From Leifsonia sp. ZF2019 (GTDB lineage Bacteria > Actinomycetota > Actinomycetes > Actinomycetales > Microbacteriaceae): a DNA stretch of 64,000 bases. Numbering within the stretch: position 1 is the stretch's first letter; each line of letters begins with the position of its first letter. The DNA is taken from NCBI RefSeq assembly GCF_019924635.1, contig NZ_CP065037.1, positions 3,224,001 through 3,288,000 on the forward strand, in the 5' to 3' direction. Positions 43,005 through 53,146 of this stretch are shown piece by piece. The notes beneath the pieces were generated by a model. It was not told the origin of the DNA. It saw only the letters and a program-made list of their open reading frames with translations, and ran no database searches. Both the position numbers and the translations under genes were made by a program.

Positions 43005-44272
43005 CGCACTACGAGGTACTACAGGTGCACGTGGAACTCGCCGGGGCGACGGTCCTCGTCGGACGGGCGCAATTCCATCGCGGTCGCGGCGCGCTCGCAT
43101 CGACGACATTCCAATACGACCCGGACTTCCTCTCCAAGCCGCACTCGTACCCGATCGATCCGGCGTTCCCCCTGGCCTCTGGGACGCACTACGTGCAAGG
43201 CCTGCCCGGAGCGTTCACCGACTCCGCGCCGGACCGCTGGGGACGCACCCTCCTCGCGAAGCGAGAACGTGCCCTCGCTCGGAAGGATTCGCGCCGCGCA
43301 CAGGAACTCGACGATGTCGACTACCTGAGCGGCGTCGGTGACATCACGCGCCAGGGCGCGTTGAGGTTCCGTGTCGACGACGAATCGGCATTCCTCGACC
43401 CGGACCACACCGTGCCGCGGCTCTTGCAATTGCCGACGCTTCTCCATTCTGCGGATCTCGCCGCACAGGACGGTGACGATCTCGCAGCGGTGAAAACTCT
43501 GCTCGATGCGGGGACAGGATCGCTTGGCGGCGCGCGCCCCAAGGCCGCCGTCCTTGGTGAGGACGGCCGACAGCTCATCGCGAAGTTTCCGCACCATGAA
43601 GACGACTGGGATGTGATGGCCTGGGAGGCGACCGCCCTCGACCTCGCCGCAGCCGCAGGCGTCGCCGTCCCCATCCATCGACTCGTTCGCATCGATGGCC
43701 GTCATCTTCTGCTGCTCGACCGGTTCGACCGCACCTTGGGGATCTCGGTCGACCGTCCCGGGCGGATCGGGTACATCAGCGCGATGACGCTGTTGGGGCG
43801 CCGCGCCGGTGACGGCGGCGACTACATCGACATCGCCGAGAGCGTGGAGGAGGTCAGCGACGGCCCGACCGACGACGCCCTTCAGCTCTTCCGTCGCGCC
43901 GCCGTCAACGTCGGGCTCAACAACACGGACGATCACCTGCGCAACCACGGGCTGCTTCGCCGACGAGCGGGATGGTCGCTCTCGCCGGCCTTCGATATCA
44001 ATCCGAATCCCACCACCCGTGCCCGGCAGACATCCATCGCCGGCGCCGACCGCCCATCGGACGAGGCGGCCGGGATGCTCGAACTCGCACGTGCGTGTCG
44101 GCTCCAGCCGGACGACGTGCGGCGGGAACTGGGTCGGATCATGGACGCAGTGTCGGACTGGCGCGCCACCGCCTCCCGTAATGCCGTTCCGCCGTCCGAA
44201 CTGATGCGGTTCGAGGACAGCTTCACTACGGGTCTCGCCGTGCTGACGGACGCTCGGTCGCTGGCCCGCTAG
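43001..44272 (+). CDS. hipA: HipA-like serine/threonine kinase toxin
   Basis: The 423-aa product has the HipA N-terminal subdomain (SYPIDPAFPLASG, then FTDSAPDRWGRTLL), the Ser-Gly-rich loop GTGSLGGARPKAAV (the site of regulatory autophosphorylation in E. coli HipA) and LLLLDRFDR. The catalytic loop is LNNTDDHLRNHGLL and the activation Asp motif SPAFDINPNP. All kinase residues look intact. HipA phosphorylates GltX in E. coli; the target here is unknown. It is convergent with glmM with only one base between the stops. Confidence 0.88.
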   Translation: MTHYEVLQVHVELAGATVLVGRAQFHRGRGALASTTFQYDPDFLSKPHSYPIDPAFPLASGTHYVQGLPGAFTDSAPDRWGRTLLAKRERALARKDSRRAQELDDVDYLSGVGDITRQGALRFRVDDESAFLDPDHTVPRLLQLPTLLHSADLAAQDGDDLAAVKTLLDAGTGSLGGARPKAAVLGEDGRQLIAKFPHHEDDWDVMAWEATALDLAAAAGVAVPIHRLVRIDGRHLLLLDRFDRTLGISVDRPGRIGYISAMTLLGRRAGDGGDYIDIAESVEEVSDGPTDDALQLFRRAAVNVGLNNTDDHLRNHGLLRRRAGWSLSPAFDINPNPTTRARQTSIAGADRPSDEAAGMLELARACRLQPDDVRRELGRIMDAVSDWRATASRNAVPPSELMRFEDSFTTGLAVLTDARSLAR

Positions 44273-44273
44273 C

Positions 44274-45635
44274 TCAGACCGTCAGCCGCTCGCGGACGAC
44301 GTCGGCGAGCTCGTTGGCGAGGCGCTCGGCCGTGGACTGGTCCGCGGCCTCGACCATGACACGGACCAGGGGTTCGGTGCCCGAGGGGCGCAGGAGCACG
44401 CGTCCGGAGTCGCCGAGCGACTGCTCGGCAGAGGCGACCGCCGCCTTGAGCTTCTCGTCGGTGTGCACGGCGTGGTGGTCCACGCCCTTCACGTTCACCA
44501 TCACCTGCGGGTAGACGGTCATGGCCTTCGCCAGCTCGGACAGCGGCTTGCGCTGGCGAGCCATCTCGCTGAGGATGTGGAGCCCGGTGAGGATGCCGTC
44601 GCCGGTGGTCGCGAACTCGCTCATGATGACGTGGCCCGACTGCTCGCCGCCGAGGGAGTAGCCGTTCTTGTTCATCTCCTCGAGCACGTAGCGATCGCCG
44701 ACCGCGGTCTCGACGACGCGGATGCCGGCGTCGCGCATCGCGAGCTTCAGTCCGAGGTTGCTCATGACGGTGGCGACGAGGGTGTTGTCCGTGAGCTTGC
44801 CGCGCTCCTTCATGCCGAGCGCGAGGATCGCCATGATCTGGTCTCCGTCGACCACATTGCCGTCGGCGTCGATGGCGAGGCAGCGGTCGGCGTCCCCGTC
44901 GTGGGCGATGCCGACATCGGCGCCTGCGGCGAGGACCGCTTCCGCGAGCTTGTCGAGGTGCGTGGAGCCGACACCGTCGTTGATGTTCATACCGTCCGGC
45001 GCGTCGCCGATGACGGTGACGCGGGCGCCCGCGTCGGTGAAGACCTCGGGCGAGATGCCCGCGGCCGCGCCGTGGGCGCAGTCGAGCACGACGTGGATGC
45101 CGTCGAGCCGGTGCGGGAGACTCGCCAGGAGGTGGAGGACGTAGCGGTCCTCCGCGTCCGCGAAGCGGCGGATACGGCCGACATCGGCGCCGGTCGGGGT
45201 GAGCTTCTCGAGATCGAGGTGCTCCTCGATCCGGTTCTCGACCACGTCCGGCAGCTTGGTGCCGCCCCGGGCGAAGATCTTGATGCCGTTGTCGGGCGCG
45301 GGGTTGTGCGAGGCGGACACCATCACACCGAAGTCGGCGTCGAAGTCGGCGATGAGGAAGGCGGTGGCGGGGGTCGGGATGACGCCCGCGTCCAGCACGT
45401 CGATGCCCGAGCTGGCGAGGCCCGCGGCGACCGCCGCAGACAGGAATTCGCCCGAGACGCGAGGGTCGCGGGCGACGATCGCCGTCGGCCGTTTGCCGGC
45501 GGCACGCCGTGCCTCCGCGCTGCGGCCTCGCGTCAGGACAGCAGCAGCTGCCTGAGCGAGGCCGAGCGCGAGGTCGGCGGTGAGGCTACCGTTGGCGAGT
45601 CCGCGGACTCCATCGGTTCCGAAGAGACGTGGCAT
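44274..45635 (-). CDS. glmM: phosphoglucosamine mutase
   Basis: Converts glucosamine-6-phosphate to glucosamine-1-phosphate for UDP-GlcNAc. The 453-aa product starts [20 protein letters not shown], has the phospho-Ser loop [17 protein letters not shown], the metal site [13 protein letters not shown], sugar-binding GGEQSGHVI and the phosphate-binding [17 protein letters not shown] 45635 lies 6 nt after TAGGCT, so it has its own leaderless promoter 27 nt after rpsI while also being positioned for readthrough from rplM-rpsI. Confidence 0.97.
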   Translation of the reverse strand: MPRLFGTDGVRGLANGSLTADLALGLAQAAAAVLTRGRSAEARRAAGKRPTAIVARDPRVSGEFLSAAVAAGLASSGIDVLDAGVIPTPATAFLIADFDADFGVMVSASHNPAPDNGIKIFARGGTKLPDVVENRIEEHLDLEKLTPTGADVGRIRRFADAEDRYVLHLLASLPHRLDGIHVVLDCAHGAAAGISPEVFTDAGARVTVIGDAPDGMNINDGVGSTHLDKLAEAVLAAGADVGIAHDGDADRCLAIDADGNVVDGDQIMAILALGMKERGKLTDNTLVATVMSNLGLKLAMRDAGIRVVETAVGDRYVLEEMNKNGYSLGGEQSGHVIMSEFATTGDGILTGLHILSEMARQRKPLSELAKAMTVYPQVMVNVKGVDHHAVHTDEKLKAAVASAEQSLGDSGRVLLRPSGTEPLVRVMVEAADQSTAERLANELADVVRERLTV

Positions 45636-45662
45636 GACGGCAGCCTAGACGCTCGGTGTCGC

Positions 45663-46175
45663 TTAGCGCTTGGAGAACTGCGACGCCTTGCGGGCCTTCT
45701 TGAGACCGGCCTTCTTGCGCTCGGTGACGCGCGCGTCACGGGTGAGGAAGCCGGCCTTCTTCAGGGTCGGACGGTTGTTGTCGCGGTCGATCTCGTTGAG
45801 CGCACGCGCGATGGCCAGACGCAGCGCGCCGGCCTGACCCGAGGGGCCGCCGCCGGTGATGCGGGCGACGACATCGTAGGAGCCGAGCAGGTCGAGGACC
45901 TTGAACGGGTCGTTGATGAGCTGCTGGTGCAGCTTGTTCGGGAAGTAGTCGGCGAACTCACGGCCGTTGACCGTGATGGTGCCGGAGCCGGGGACCAGGC
46001 GCGCACGCGCGATGGCCTCCTTGCGGCGGCCGACGGCGCCGCCGGAAACGGAGAGGACGGCGCGCGGAGCGGCCGGGGCCTCGGTGGCCGGGGTCTCGGT
46101 CGAGTAGGACTCGACGTTCTCGGCCTGGACGTTCTCGGCCTGGGCCGAGTCGATGCTGTCTGCGATCTTCGCCAC
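45663..46175 (-). CDS. rpsI: 30S ribosomal protein S9
   Basis: The 170-aa product has the S9 core from about residue 42 ([21 protein letters not shown]) through [20 protein letters not shown] to the basic tail [12 protein letters not shown], which reaches the decoding site. The first 40 residues are an acidic Ala/Glu/Thr-rich extension common in actinobacteria. The start is GTG 46175, downstream of rplM in the usual L13-S9 pair. Confidence 0.96.
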   Translation of the reverse strand: MAKIADSIDSAQAENVQAENVESYSTETPATEAPAAPRAVLSVSGGAVGRRKEAIARARLVPGSGTITVNGREFADYFPNKLHQQLINDPFKVLDLLGSYDVVARITGGGPSGQAGALRLAIARALNEIDRDNNRPTLKKAGFLTRDARVTERKKAGLKKARKASQFSKR

Positions 46176-46223
46176 GGTGGTGATAATCCTTTGTCTCTGT
46201 CAGTCGTGAAGGTCTGGGATCGC

Positions 46224-46670
46224 CTACTGGGCGACCTGGCCGAGCGTGTACGGCTTCGGCTGCTGGGCGGCGTGCGGGTGCTCGCTTCCGGTGTAGACCT
46301 TCAGCTTGCGGAGCTGGGCGCGACCGATGGAGTTCTTCGGGAGCATGCCACGGACGGCCTTCTCGACGGCGCGGATCGGGTTCTTCTCCAGGAGCTCGGA
46401 GTAGGTGGTGGCCTTGAGGCCGCCCGGGTAGCCCGAGTGGCGGTAAGCCTTCTTCTGCTCGGCCTTCTGGCCGGTCAGCGCGACCTTGTCCGCGTTGATG
46501 ATGATGACGAAGTCGCCCGAGTCGAGGTGCGGGACGAACGTCGCCTTGTGCTTGCCGCGGAGGAGGGCGGCGGTGTGGCTGGCGAGACGGCCGAGCACGA
46601 CGTCGGTCGCGTCGATGACGACCCAGTCGCGCTGGATCTCGTCTGCCTTCGGGGAGTAAGTGCGCGTCAC
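46224..46670 (-). CDS. rplM: 50S ribosomal protein L13
   Basis: The 148-aa product begins [20 protein letters not shown], with [32 protein letters not shown] and [25 protein letters not shown] 46670 is chosen by homology. It is the first gene of the rplM-rpsI transcript, with a structured leader of about 135 nt. Confidence 0.96.
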   Translation of the reverse strand: MTRTYSPKADEIQRDWVVIDATDVVLGRLASHTAALLRGKHKATFVPHLDSGDFVIIINADKVALTGQKAEQKKAYRHSGYPGGLKATTYSELLEKNPIRAVEKAVRGMLPKNSIGRAQLRKLKVYTGSEHPHAAQQPKPYTLGQVAQ

Positions 46671-46726
46671 AGTAGTGGCTGCTTTCTGTATCGAACGGAG
46701 GAGTTCGTGAATCCCACTCCGTGGGG

Positions 46727-46751
46727 GTTCTCGTCTCGACGAGACGGGAAC
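46727..46751 (-). promoter_or_regulatory. hairpin in the rplM leader
   Basis: The 25-bp near-palindrome contains CGTCTCGACGAGACG and has 5-base outer arms with one wobble-compatible mismatch. It lies in the untranslated leader, 57 nt before the rplM start. It may take part in L13 autoregulation; inferred only. Confidence 0.4.
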
Positions 46752-46799
46752 CGTGCCGGTGGAGGGCTCACGTTCGCGTGCCGCACCGCAGGAGGCGCG

Positions 46800-46815
46800 G
46801 ACACCAAGGGTCAAT
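46800..46815 (-). promoter_or_regulatory. start-site motif shared with infA
   Basis: GACACCAAGGGTCAAT on the plus strand (the transcript reads ATTGACCCTTGGTGTC). It spans from the last two bases of the -10 box across the predicted transcription start of rplM. The copy at 54171-54186 differs at one base and has the same distance to its -10 box. Confidence 0.6.
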
Positions 46816-46843
46816 ACTACGCGACACGCCCGGAGGCGGTCAA
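46814..46843 (-). promoter_or_regulatory. rplM-rpsI promoter
   Basis: On the minus strand TTGACC (46843-46838), an 18-nt spacer and TAGTAT (46819-46814). The predicted start is near 46807, giving a leader of about 135 nt. Confidence 0.7.
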
Positions 46844-46897
46844 ACCGATGCGCCCCGCGGTGGGCCGGACAAGTCGCCGTCCGGCGACCCCAGCGCC

Positions 46898-47764
46898 TCA
46901 GAGGGAGCGGAGCGCCCGTGTCTGCTCCGCCCGGAGCGCCAGCTCCGCCGGGTTCGGGTAGCCGACCTCCAGCAAGGTGAGACCGCGCGCGGGCATGACC
47001 TTGAACGCGCTGGTGCGCAGGTGCTCATCGCGGAGCGCGACGAGGTCTGCGGGCTCGAGCTTGCCCTCGCCGACCTCGACGCAGGCGCCGACGAGGGCGC
47101 GCACCATGCTGTGACAGAACGCGTCTGCGACGACCTCGCCCACGAGCACGCCGTCCGCGTCGCGGCGCCAGGAGAACGCCTGGAGCGTGCGGATCGTCGT
47201 CGCGCCTTCACGCGCCTTGCAGTAGCTGGCGAAGTCGTGGAGCCCCAGGAGCCCGTGCGCCGCCGTGTCCATCCGGGTCGCGTCCAGCTCGGACGACACC
47301 CAGGCGATGCGGTGCCGCTGCAGCGGGTCACGCACGGCCGCGCGGTCGGCGACGCGGTACTCGTACCGTCGCCACACCGCCGAGAAGCGGGCGTCGAATC
47401 CGACGGGGGCCTCGCTCGCCGCGCGGACGACCACGTCCGGGACCGGCCCGAGGATGCCGTTGATCCTCCGCGCGAGTGCCTCGTGCGCCGGGAGCGGCGG
47501 CCGCTTGCCGTGCGGCTTGCGCAGCACGGCGACCTGCTCGGGCGCGAGATCGACGTGAGCGACCTGCCCGAGGGCGTGCACCCCCGCGTCCGTGCGGCCC
47601 GCGACCGTCAGGGTGGGGGCCTCCCCCGCACGCCGGAAGATGGTCGCGAGCGCCTCCTCCAGCACCCCCTGGACGGTGCGGAGCCCCGGTTGCCTGCCCC
47701 ACCCGTTGAAGTCCGTGCCCTGATAGGCGATGTCGAGCCGGAAGCGCGTCGCCAGTTCGGTCAT
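46898..47764 (-). CDS. truA: tRNA pseudouridine(38-40) synthase
   Basis: The 288-aa product begins [20 protein letters not shown], with the catalytic Asp in [25 protein letters not shown], and [17 protein letters not shown] near the end. ATG 47764 lies 6 nt after TAGAAT (leaderless). It lies upstream of the rplM promoter, apart from the rplQ end where truA is often found in bacteria. Confidence 0.95.
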   Translation of the reverse strand: MTELATRFRLDIAYQGTDFNGWGRQPGLRTVQGVLEEALATIFRRAGEAPTLTVAGRTDAGVHALGQVAHVDLAPEQVAVLRKPHGKRPPLPAHEALARRINGILGPVPDVVVRAASEAPVGFDARFSAVWRRYEYRVADRAAVRDPLQRHRIAWVSSELDATRMDTAAHGLLGLHDFASYCKAREGATTIRTLQAFSWRRDADGVLVGEVVADAFCHSMVRALVGACVEVGEGKLEPADLVALRDEHLRTSAFKVMPARGLTLLEVGYPNPAELALRAEQTRALRSL

Positions 47765-47907
47765 CCCTCGATTCTAGGGAGCGCGCGGAGTCGGCGGCAC
47801 GCCTTCCGGCGTGAGCCGGCTGTCAGCGGCGATTGCTATCGTGGGCGCTTCCGTGCCGCAGCGGCACGGCCGTATCCGCCCCGCCCGCCGACCGCCCCGA
47901 GAGTGCT

Positions 47908-49857
47908 GTGCCCCTCCTGACCGTCCATCCCGTCGTGACCGACCGGCGGCCGTCGCCGCCCGCGTCCGGGCCCGCCGCCGGACCGATCCGGTACGCGGGA
48001 CTGGACGGGCTGCGCGCCTTCGCGGTCGCCGTCGTGCTCGTGTACCACCTCTTCCCCGGCGTGCTGCCGGGCGGATTCATCGGCGTCGACGTGTTCTTCG
48101 TCATCAGCGGCTTCCTCATCACGAGCCTGCTCGTGCGGGAGCGGAGCGCGACAGGCCGGATCGACCTGCGGCGGTTCTGGATCCGGCGGGCGCGCCGCCT
48201 CCTGCCGGCGATCGCCCTTCTGGTCGTCGTCTGCTCCCCCGTCGCACTCGCGATCGGCGGCGACGTGCTGGTGGGGCTCCCCCGGCAGATCCTCGGCGCC
48301 CTCACGTTCAGCGCCAACTGGCTGTCGATCGCGGCGGACGCCAGCTACTTCGCCCAGGGGGCGCCGGAGCTGTTCCGCAATCTCTGGTCCCTCGCCGTCG
48401 AGGAGCAGTTCTATCTGGTGTGGCCGCTCGTCCTGCTCGCACTGGCGCTCCTGCGGCCGTGGTGGGCGCGGCTCTCGCTCATCCTCGCCGCCGCGGTCGC
48501 GTCCGCCGTGTGGATGGGCGTGCTCTATACGCCCGGAGACGACCCGACCCGCGTCTACTTCGGCTCGGACACCCACAGCTTCGGGCTCGCCCTCGGTGCC
48601 GCCCTCGCGATCCTGGTCGCGCGGATGCGGCCGGTCGACCTCGACGCGGGAGAGACCGCCCTGCAGGCGTTCGCCCGTCGCTGGCTGCCGCCGCTCGGCG
48701 CCCTCTCGGTGCTCGGTCTGGTCGTGTGCGCCTACGCGATGACCTCCGACGCGGCGTTCACGTACCGCGGAGGGCTGCCCATCGTCAGCCTCCTCAGCGC
48801 GATCGCGCTCTGGGCGGCGATCGTCCCCCGCTCCTCCCTCGGTCGCACACTCGACCTCGCCCCGCTGCGATTCGTCGGGGCCCGTTCGTATGGTCTCTAC
48901 CTCTGGCACTGGCCGGTTTTCGTGCTCGCGTGCGCCTTCGTGCCCGACGAGCACGAGCCCGTCGCTGCGCTGCTCGTCGGCACCGGCTCCCTCGCCGTCT
49001 CCGCCGCTGCAGCCCTCCTGTCGTACCGGTACCTGGAGCAGCCCATCCGCCGGCACGGCCTGGCGGGCGCGCTCCGCCGCGCCCGGGCGCGGATGCGCGC
49101 GTCCCGCGCGGGGACGACGGCGGGGTTCGCCGGCCTGGCCGTGGCCGGGCTCCTCGTCGCCGGAACGGTGGCCGCGATGGTCGTCGCCCCGGCGGCGACG
49201 GACGCCCAGCGGATGATCGAGGACGGCGCCGCGTCGTTGAACGGCTCGCCGAGCGCGGGAGCCGCGACGCCCGTTCCCTCCGCCCCGACCCTCCGGGTGC
49301 CGCCGGACCCGCACCCGATCGCGCAGGGACCCGACATCTCCGCCTTCGGGGACTCGGTCATGCTCGCCTCCGCCCCGGCACTGCAGGAGACCTACCCGGG
49401 TATCGCCGTCGACGCCGTGGTCTCGCGCCAGATGAGCAAGGCTCCGGAGGTGGTCGCCGCCGCCGCGTCTGCAGGCACTCTGCGGAAGGTCGTCGTGATC
49501 GGGCTCGGGACGAACGGCCCGATCTCCGGTGGCACGCTGGAGGGCGTGCTCGACGCGATCGGCCCCACGCGCTCGCTCGTGCTGGTCAACGTGCAGGCGC
49601 CCCGCTCGTGGACGGACGGGGTCGACGCCGCACTCGACGCGTTCGCGGCCGCGCATCCGGCACGGGTCGTCATCGCGGACTGGAAGGGCACGATCGCGGG
49701 GCACCTCGATCTGCTGGCCGACGACCAGATCCACCCGGGACATCGCGGCGGCCTGCTCTACGCGCAGGCGCTCGGCGACGCCCTCCACACGCTCGCCGAG
49801 CGATCGACCATCCGCCCGGCGAACCCGTGGGACAAGGCCGGCCCCCGACCGCAGTGA
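47908..49857 (+). CDS. OatA/OafB-like acyltransferase with C-terminal SGNH domain
   Basis: The 649-aa membrane protein has an acyltransferase-3 domain (YAGLDGLRAFAVAVVLVYHL with the conserved His, FFVISGFLITSLL, FWIRRARRLLPA, SLAVEEQFYLVWPL) with about ten helices to residue 415. An extracytoplasmic SGNH-type domain follows with FGDSVMLASAP (nucleophile Ser), VVIGLGTNG and DQIHPGHRG (Asp/His). Such enzymes O-acetylate peptidoglycan or other wall polymers; the acceptor is unknown. GTG 47908 is chosen as the nearest plausible start; TTG 47833 in frame is possible. TATCGT at 47837-47842 may be a -10 box. Confidence 0.87.
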   Translation: MPLLTVHPVVTDRRPSPPASGPAAGPIRYAGLDGLRAFAVAVVLVYHLFPGVLPGGFIGVDVFFVISGFLITSLLVRERSATGRIDLRRFWIRRARRLLPAIALLVVVCSPVALAIGGDVLVGLPRQILGALTFSANWLSIAADASYFAQGAPELFRNLWSLAVEEQFYLVWPLVLLALALLRPWWARLSLILAAAVASAVWMGVLYTPGDDPTRVYFGSDTHSFGLALGAALAILVARMRPVDLDAGETALQAFARRWLPPLGALSVLGLVVCAYAMTSDAAFTYRGGLPIVSLLSAIALWAAIVPRSSLGRTLDLAPLRFVGARSYGLYLWHWPVFVLACAFVPDEHEPVAALLVGTGSLAVSAAAALLSYRYLEQPIRRHGLAGALRRARARMRASRAGTTAGFAGLAVAGLLVAGTVAAMVVAPAATDAQRMIEDGAASLNGSPSAGAATPVPSAPTLRVPPDPHPIAQGPDISAFGDSVMLASAPALQETYPGIAVDAVVSRQMSKAPEVVAAAASAGTLRKVVVIGLGTNGPISGGTLEGVLDAIGPTRSLVLVNVQAPRSWTDGVDAALDAFAAAHPARVVIADWKGTIAGHLDLLADDQIHPGHRGGLLYAQALGDALHTLAERSTIRPANPWDKAGPRPQ

Positions 49858-49867
49858 CGACCGCGGG

Positions 49868-50911
49868 TCAGTACACTCGCACCAGACCGGTCTCGCGTGT
49901 CGTGGTCACGAAACCGAGACGCGTGTAGAGGCCGAGTGCGCCCGTGGGGTTCTCGGCGTCCACGTCGAGCGTGACCCTCTCCCAGCCGCGGTCGGCGCAC
50001 GCCTGGAGCGTCGCGGACAGCAGTGCCGGAGCGATCCGGCGTCCGCGGTGCGCCCTCGTCGTTCCGAGCGCGGCGACGTACGCGCCCGTGAAGCCCTGCG
50101 CGGTCCAGTCCTCCTCATTGACCTGGCTCAGCACGACGCCGGCCACCTCGTCGCCGTCCGCGCCCGCAGCGAGCGCCACGAACGACAGATCGGCGCGGAA
50201 ACTGCCGCCGATGAACGCCTTCCATTGCTCGTCGCTCATCGGCTGGCTGCCCCAATGGTCGCCGAAGGCGTCGTCGCGCGCGCGGTGGGCGGCCTCCGAG
50301 AGCTCGGGAGCGAAGGGGACGATCCGCACCTCGCCGGAGGGAATCACCGCCGGAATCGGCTCCGAGAGGTCGCGCTCGAGGGCGAGGAAGTAGCGAACGG
50401 GCTCGAGTCCGCCCGCGCGCAGAAGCCGTTCGCGCCGCGGCGCACGCTCGTCCGCATAGCCCACGATCCAGCCGGGCAGCCGTTCGTCCGACGCGGCCAG
50501 CTTCTGCTCCGCCCGCGCGAGCTGCCAGGCGAGCAGCTCCCGGCCGATCCCGCGTCCGGCGAAGTCGGGATGCAGACCGCCTCTGAGGAACTCACGGACG
50601 AGCGTCTCCTTGCGCGGAGGCTCGACCACGAGCACCGCTGCGATCACGCGTCCGTCCGCCGTCTCGGCGAGCAGGCTGTCACGCTCGAGGTCGACGAAGC
50701 TGTACCCGAGCTCCTCCGCCACCTCCTCGCGCGTGGCGATGTAGTTCGGGTGTTCCGCGGCGTCGGTCGCCTTCGCGATCTCCCACACCGCGTCGATGTC
50801 GTCGACGGACGCCGGTCGCCAGCGCGCGACGAGTGGATGACGCGGAGTGTAGTCGGGCGGAGCGGTCAGCCGCTCTCTCAGCGGAAGCAGGATCTCGTCG
50901 TTCTGGTGCAT
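49868..50911 (-). CDS. double-GNAT-domain N-acetyltransferase
   Basis: The 347-aa product has two GNAT domains. The first (about residues 20-170) has FLRGGLHPDFAGRGIGRELLAW. The second (about 180-347) has AYVAALGTTRAHRGRRIAPALLSATL and LDVDAENPTGALGLYTRLGF. This layout resembles MshD-like or other two-domain acetyltransferases, but mycothiol synthase identity cannot be claimed. ATG 50911 lies 6 nt after TAGGCT (leaderless). It is convergent with the acyltransferase gene. Confidence 0.82.
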   Translation of the reverse strand: MHQNDEILLPLRERLTAPPDYTPRHPLVARWRPASVDDIDAVWEIAKATDAAEHPNYIATREEVAEELGYSFVDLERDSLLAETADGRVIAAVLVVEPPRKETLVREFLRGGLHPDFAGRGIGRELLAWQLARAEQKLAASDERLPGWIVGYADERAPRRERLLRAGGLEPVRYFLALERDLSEPIPAVIPSGEVRIVPFAPELSEAAHRARDDAFGDHWGSQPMSDEQWKAFIGGSFRADLSFVALAAGADGDEVAGVVLSQVNEEDWTAQGFTGAYVAALGTTRAHRGRRIAPALLSATLQACADRGWERVTLDVDAENPTGALGLYTRLGFVTTTRETGLVRVY

Positions 50912-50929
50912 CCTGCCAGCCTACAAAGC

Positions 50930-50966
50930 GGAAGACCCCGCCTCCCAGAGGGGTGCGGGGTCTTCC
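50930..50966 (-). terminator. terminator of the ribosomal alpha operon, after rplQ
   Basis: GGAAGACCCCGC (50930-50941) pairs perfectly with GCGGGGTCTTCC (50955-50966) over 12 bp with a 13-nt loop, 18 nt past the rplQ stop. Confidence 0.8.
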
Positions 50967-50984
50967 GTACAGGATGCGAGAGAC

Positions 50985-51539
50985 TTACGCCTTCTCGGCC
51001 TCCGCTTCGGCGGTGGTCTCCTCGGCGCTGACCTCGGCGTCGCCGGTCGCCTCCTCGACGACCTCGGCCTCGGCGACGGCGGTCTCCTCGGCGGCTGCGT
51101 CCTCGGCCGGGGCCTCCTCGACCGGAGCGGCCTTCGGAGCGGCGGACGTGGCGGCCTTGGCCGGCTTCGCCTTCGGGGTGACGGGCTCGAGGACGAGCTC
51201 GATCTGCGCCATGGGCGCGTTGTCACCCTTGCGGTAGCCGAGCTTGGTGATGCGGGTGTAGCCGCCCTCACGCTCGGCGACCAGCGGCGCGATCTCCGTG
51301 AAGAGCTCGTGGACCACGGACTTGTCGCCGATCACAGCGAGCACGCGACGGCGCGCGTGCAGGTCGCCGCGCTTCGCGAACGTGATGAGACGCTCGGCGT
51401 AGGGACGAAGGCGCTTGGCCTTGGTCTCGGTGGTCTTGATGCTCTTGTGCGTGAACAGCGCGGCAGCCAGGTTGGCGAGCAGCAGACGCTCGTGCGCGGG
51501 ACCGCCTCCGAGGCGGGGGCCCTTGGTGGGCTTAGGCAT
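50985..51539 (-). CDS. rplQ: 50S ribosomal protein L17
   Basis: The 184-aa product has the L17 core in the first 118 residues ([60 protein letters not shown]). A Lys/Ala/Pro then Glu/Ala-rich tail of about 65 residues follows, typical of actinobacteria. It is the last gene of the alpha operon, 55 nt after rpoA. Confidence 0.96.
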   Translation of the reverse strand: MPKPTKGPRLGGGPAHERLLLANLAAALFTHKSIKTTETKAKRLRPYAERLITFAKRGDLHARRRVLAVIGDKSVVHELFTEIAPLVAEREGGYTRITKLGYRKGDNAPMAQIELVLEPVTPKAKPAKAATSAAPKAAPVEEAPAEDAAAEETAVAEAEVVEEATGDAEVSAEETTAEAEAEKA

Positions 51540-51594
51540 GATCGGTTATCTCCAGTTGTGAAAAAGTCGAAAGGCTTGTCGGTGAGACGAGGCC

Positions 51595-52590
51595 TCAGAT
51601 GGTGGACTCGTCCTCTTCGTACCCGCTGTAGAAGTGGGCGCCGTCGAACCCGGGGACCGAGTCCTTCAGCGACAGCCCCATCTCCGTCAGCTTGTCCTTG
51701 ACCTCATCCACCGACTTCTGACCGAAGTTGCGGATGTTCATGAGCTGCGTCTCCGACAGCGAGACGAGCTCGCTCACGGTGTTGATGCCCTCGCGCTTGA
51801 GGCAGTTGTACGAGCGGACCGACAGGTCGAGGTCCTCGATCGGCATCGAGAGCTCGGAGCTGAGGACCTGGTCGACCGGCGCGGGGCCGATCTCGATGCC
51901 CTCGGCGGCGCTGTTGAGCTCGCGTGCCAGACCGAACAGCTCGACCAGCGTGCGACCGGCGGACGCGATCGCGTCGCGCGGGCTGATCGCCGGCTTGGTC
52001 TCGACGTCGACGACCAGACGGTCGAAGTCGGTGCGCTCACCGGCACGGGTGGCCTCGACGCGGTAGGTGACCTTGAGCACCGGCGAGTAGATCGAGTCGA
52101 TCGGGATCTGGCCCGCCTCGCTGTACTCGTTGCGGTTCTGCTGGGCCGACACGTAGCCGCGGCCGCGCTCGATGGTGAGCTCGACCTCGAACTTCGCCTT
52201 GTCGTTGAGGGTCGCGATGACCAGCTCGGGGTTGTGGATCTCCACGCCGGCCGGAGCCGAGATGTCGGCCGCGGTGACCTGGCCGGCGCCGGTCTTGCGC
52301 AGGTAGGCCGTGATCGGCTCGTCGTGCTCGCTCGACACCACGAGACCCTTGATGTTCAGGATGATCTCGGTGACGTCTTCCTTCACACCCGGGACGGTGC
52401 TGAACTCGTGCAGCACGCCGTCGATGCGGATGCTGGTGACAGCGGCACCGGGGATGGAGGAGAGCAGGGTGCGACGGAGCGAGTTGCCGAGGGTGTAGCC
52501 GAAGCCGGGCTCCAGCGGCTCGATGACGAACCGGGAACGGAACTCGGAGATGTTCTCTTCGGTGAGCGTAGGACGCTGTGCAATGAGCAC
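51595..52590 (-). CDS. rpoA: DNA-directed RNA polymerase subunit alpha
   Basis: The 331-aa product has the N-terminal dimerisation domain ([50 protein letters not shown]) and a C-terminal domain ([38 protein letters not shown]) that binds UP elements and activators. The start is GTG 52590. The 120-nt gap before it carries a strong hairpin. Confidence 0.97.
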   Translation of the reverse strand: MLIAQRPTLTEENISEFRSRFVIEPLEPGFGYTLGNSLRRTLLSSIPGAAVTSIRIDGVLHEFSTVPGVKEDVTEIILNIKGLVVSSEHDEPITAYLRKTGAGQVTAADISAPAGVEIHNPELVIATLNDKAKFEVELTIERGRGYVSAQQNRNEYSEAGQIPIDSIYSPVLKVTYRVEATRAGERTDFDRLVVDVETKPAISPRDAIASAGRTLVELFGLARELNSAAEGIEIGPAPVDQVLSSELSMPIEDLDLSVRSYNCLKREGINTVSELVSLSETQLMNIRNFGQKSVDEVKDKLTEMGLSLKDSVPGFDGAHFYSGYEEDESTI

Positions 52591-52657
52591 TGTTGATTCC
52601 TTTCGGCTAAGTGTCCGCTATATGACACTTGCGTTGAGTGAGGTGGTGTTCGTCACG

Positions 52658-52695
52658 CCGTCAGGCGGCGGCCCGGATGGACCGCCGCCTGACGG
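52658..52695 (-). other. intra-operon hairpin between rpsK and rpoA
   Basis: CCGTCAGGCGGCGG (52658-52671) pairs perfectly with CCGCCGCCTGACGG (52682-52695) over 14 bp with a 10-nt loop. No T-tract is seen. It could be an attenuator, a processing site or a partial terminator that tunes rpoA against ribosomal proteins. Confidence 0.65.
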
Positions 52696-52710
52696 GCGAC
52701 GTGAAGAGAA

Positions 52711-53109
52711 CTAGACGCGGCGACGCTTCGGCGGGCGGCAGCCGTTGTGCGCCTGCGGGGTGACGTCGTTGATCGAGCCCACCTCGAGGCCGGCGGCCTG
52801 GAGCGAGCGGATCGCCGTCTCGCGACCCGAACCCGGGCCCTTGACGAAGACGTCGACCTTCTTCATCCCGTGCTCCTGCGCCTGGCGGGCGGCCGACTCG
52901 GCGGCCAGCTGCGCGGCGAACGGGGTCGACTTGCGGGAGCCCTTGAAGCCCACGCCACCGGACGACGCCCAGCTGATGACCGCACCGGTGGTGTCGGTGA
53001 TCGAGACGATCGTGTTGTTGAACGTGCTCTTGATGTGGGCCTGGCCCACAGCGATGTTCTTCTTTTCCTTCTTGCGCGGCTTGCGAGCGGCCGACTTGGG
53101 TGCTGCCAT
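52711..53109 (-). CDS. rpsK: 30S ribosomal protein S11
   Basis: The 132-aa product has [60 protein letters not shown] and the end [19 protein letters not shown]. It lies 37 nt after rpsM in the alpha operon order rpsM-rpsK-rpoA-rplQ; rpsD is not next to rpsK here, as in other actinobacteria of this group. Confidence 0.97.
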   Translation of the reverse strand: MAAPKSAARKPRKKEKKNIAVGQAHIKSTFNNTIVSITDTTGAVISWASSGGVGFKGSRKSTPFAAQLAAESAARQAQEHGMKKVDVFVKGPGSGRETAIRSLQAAGLEVGSINDVTPQAHNGCRPPKRRRV

Positions 53110-53146
53110 TTCTTCTCCTGAATCCTAAGAGCTTGGGCCGCGGGCC

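Noticed and set aside
47836..49788. 650-codon minus-strand open frame opposite the acyltransferase
   Set aside because: Arg/Glu/Gly-rich shadow frame with no family features. The plus-strand frame has clear acyltransferase and SGNH motifs.
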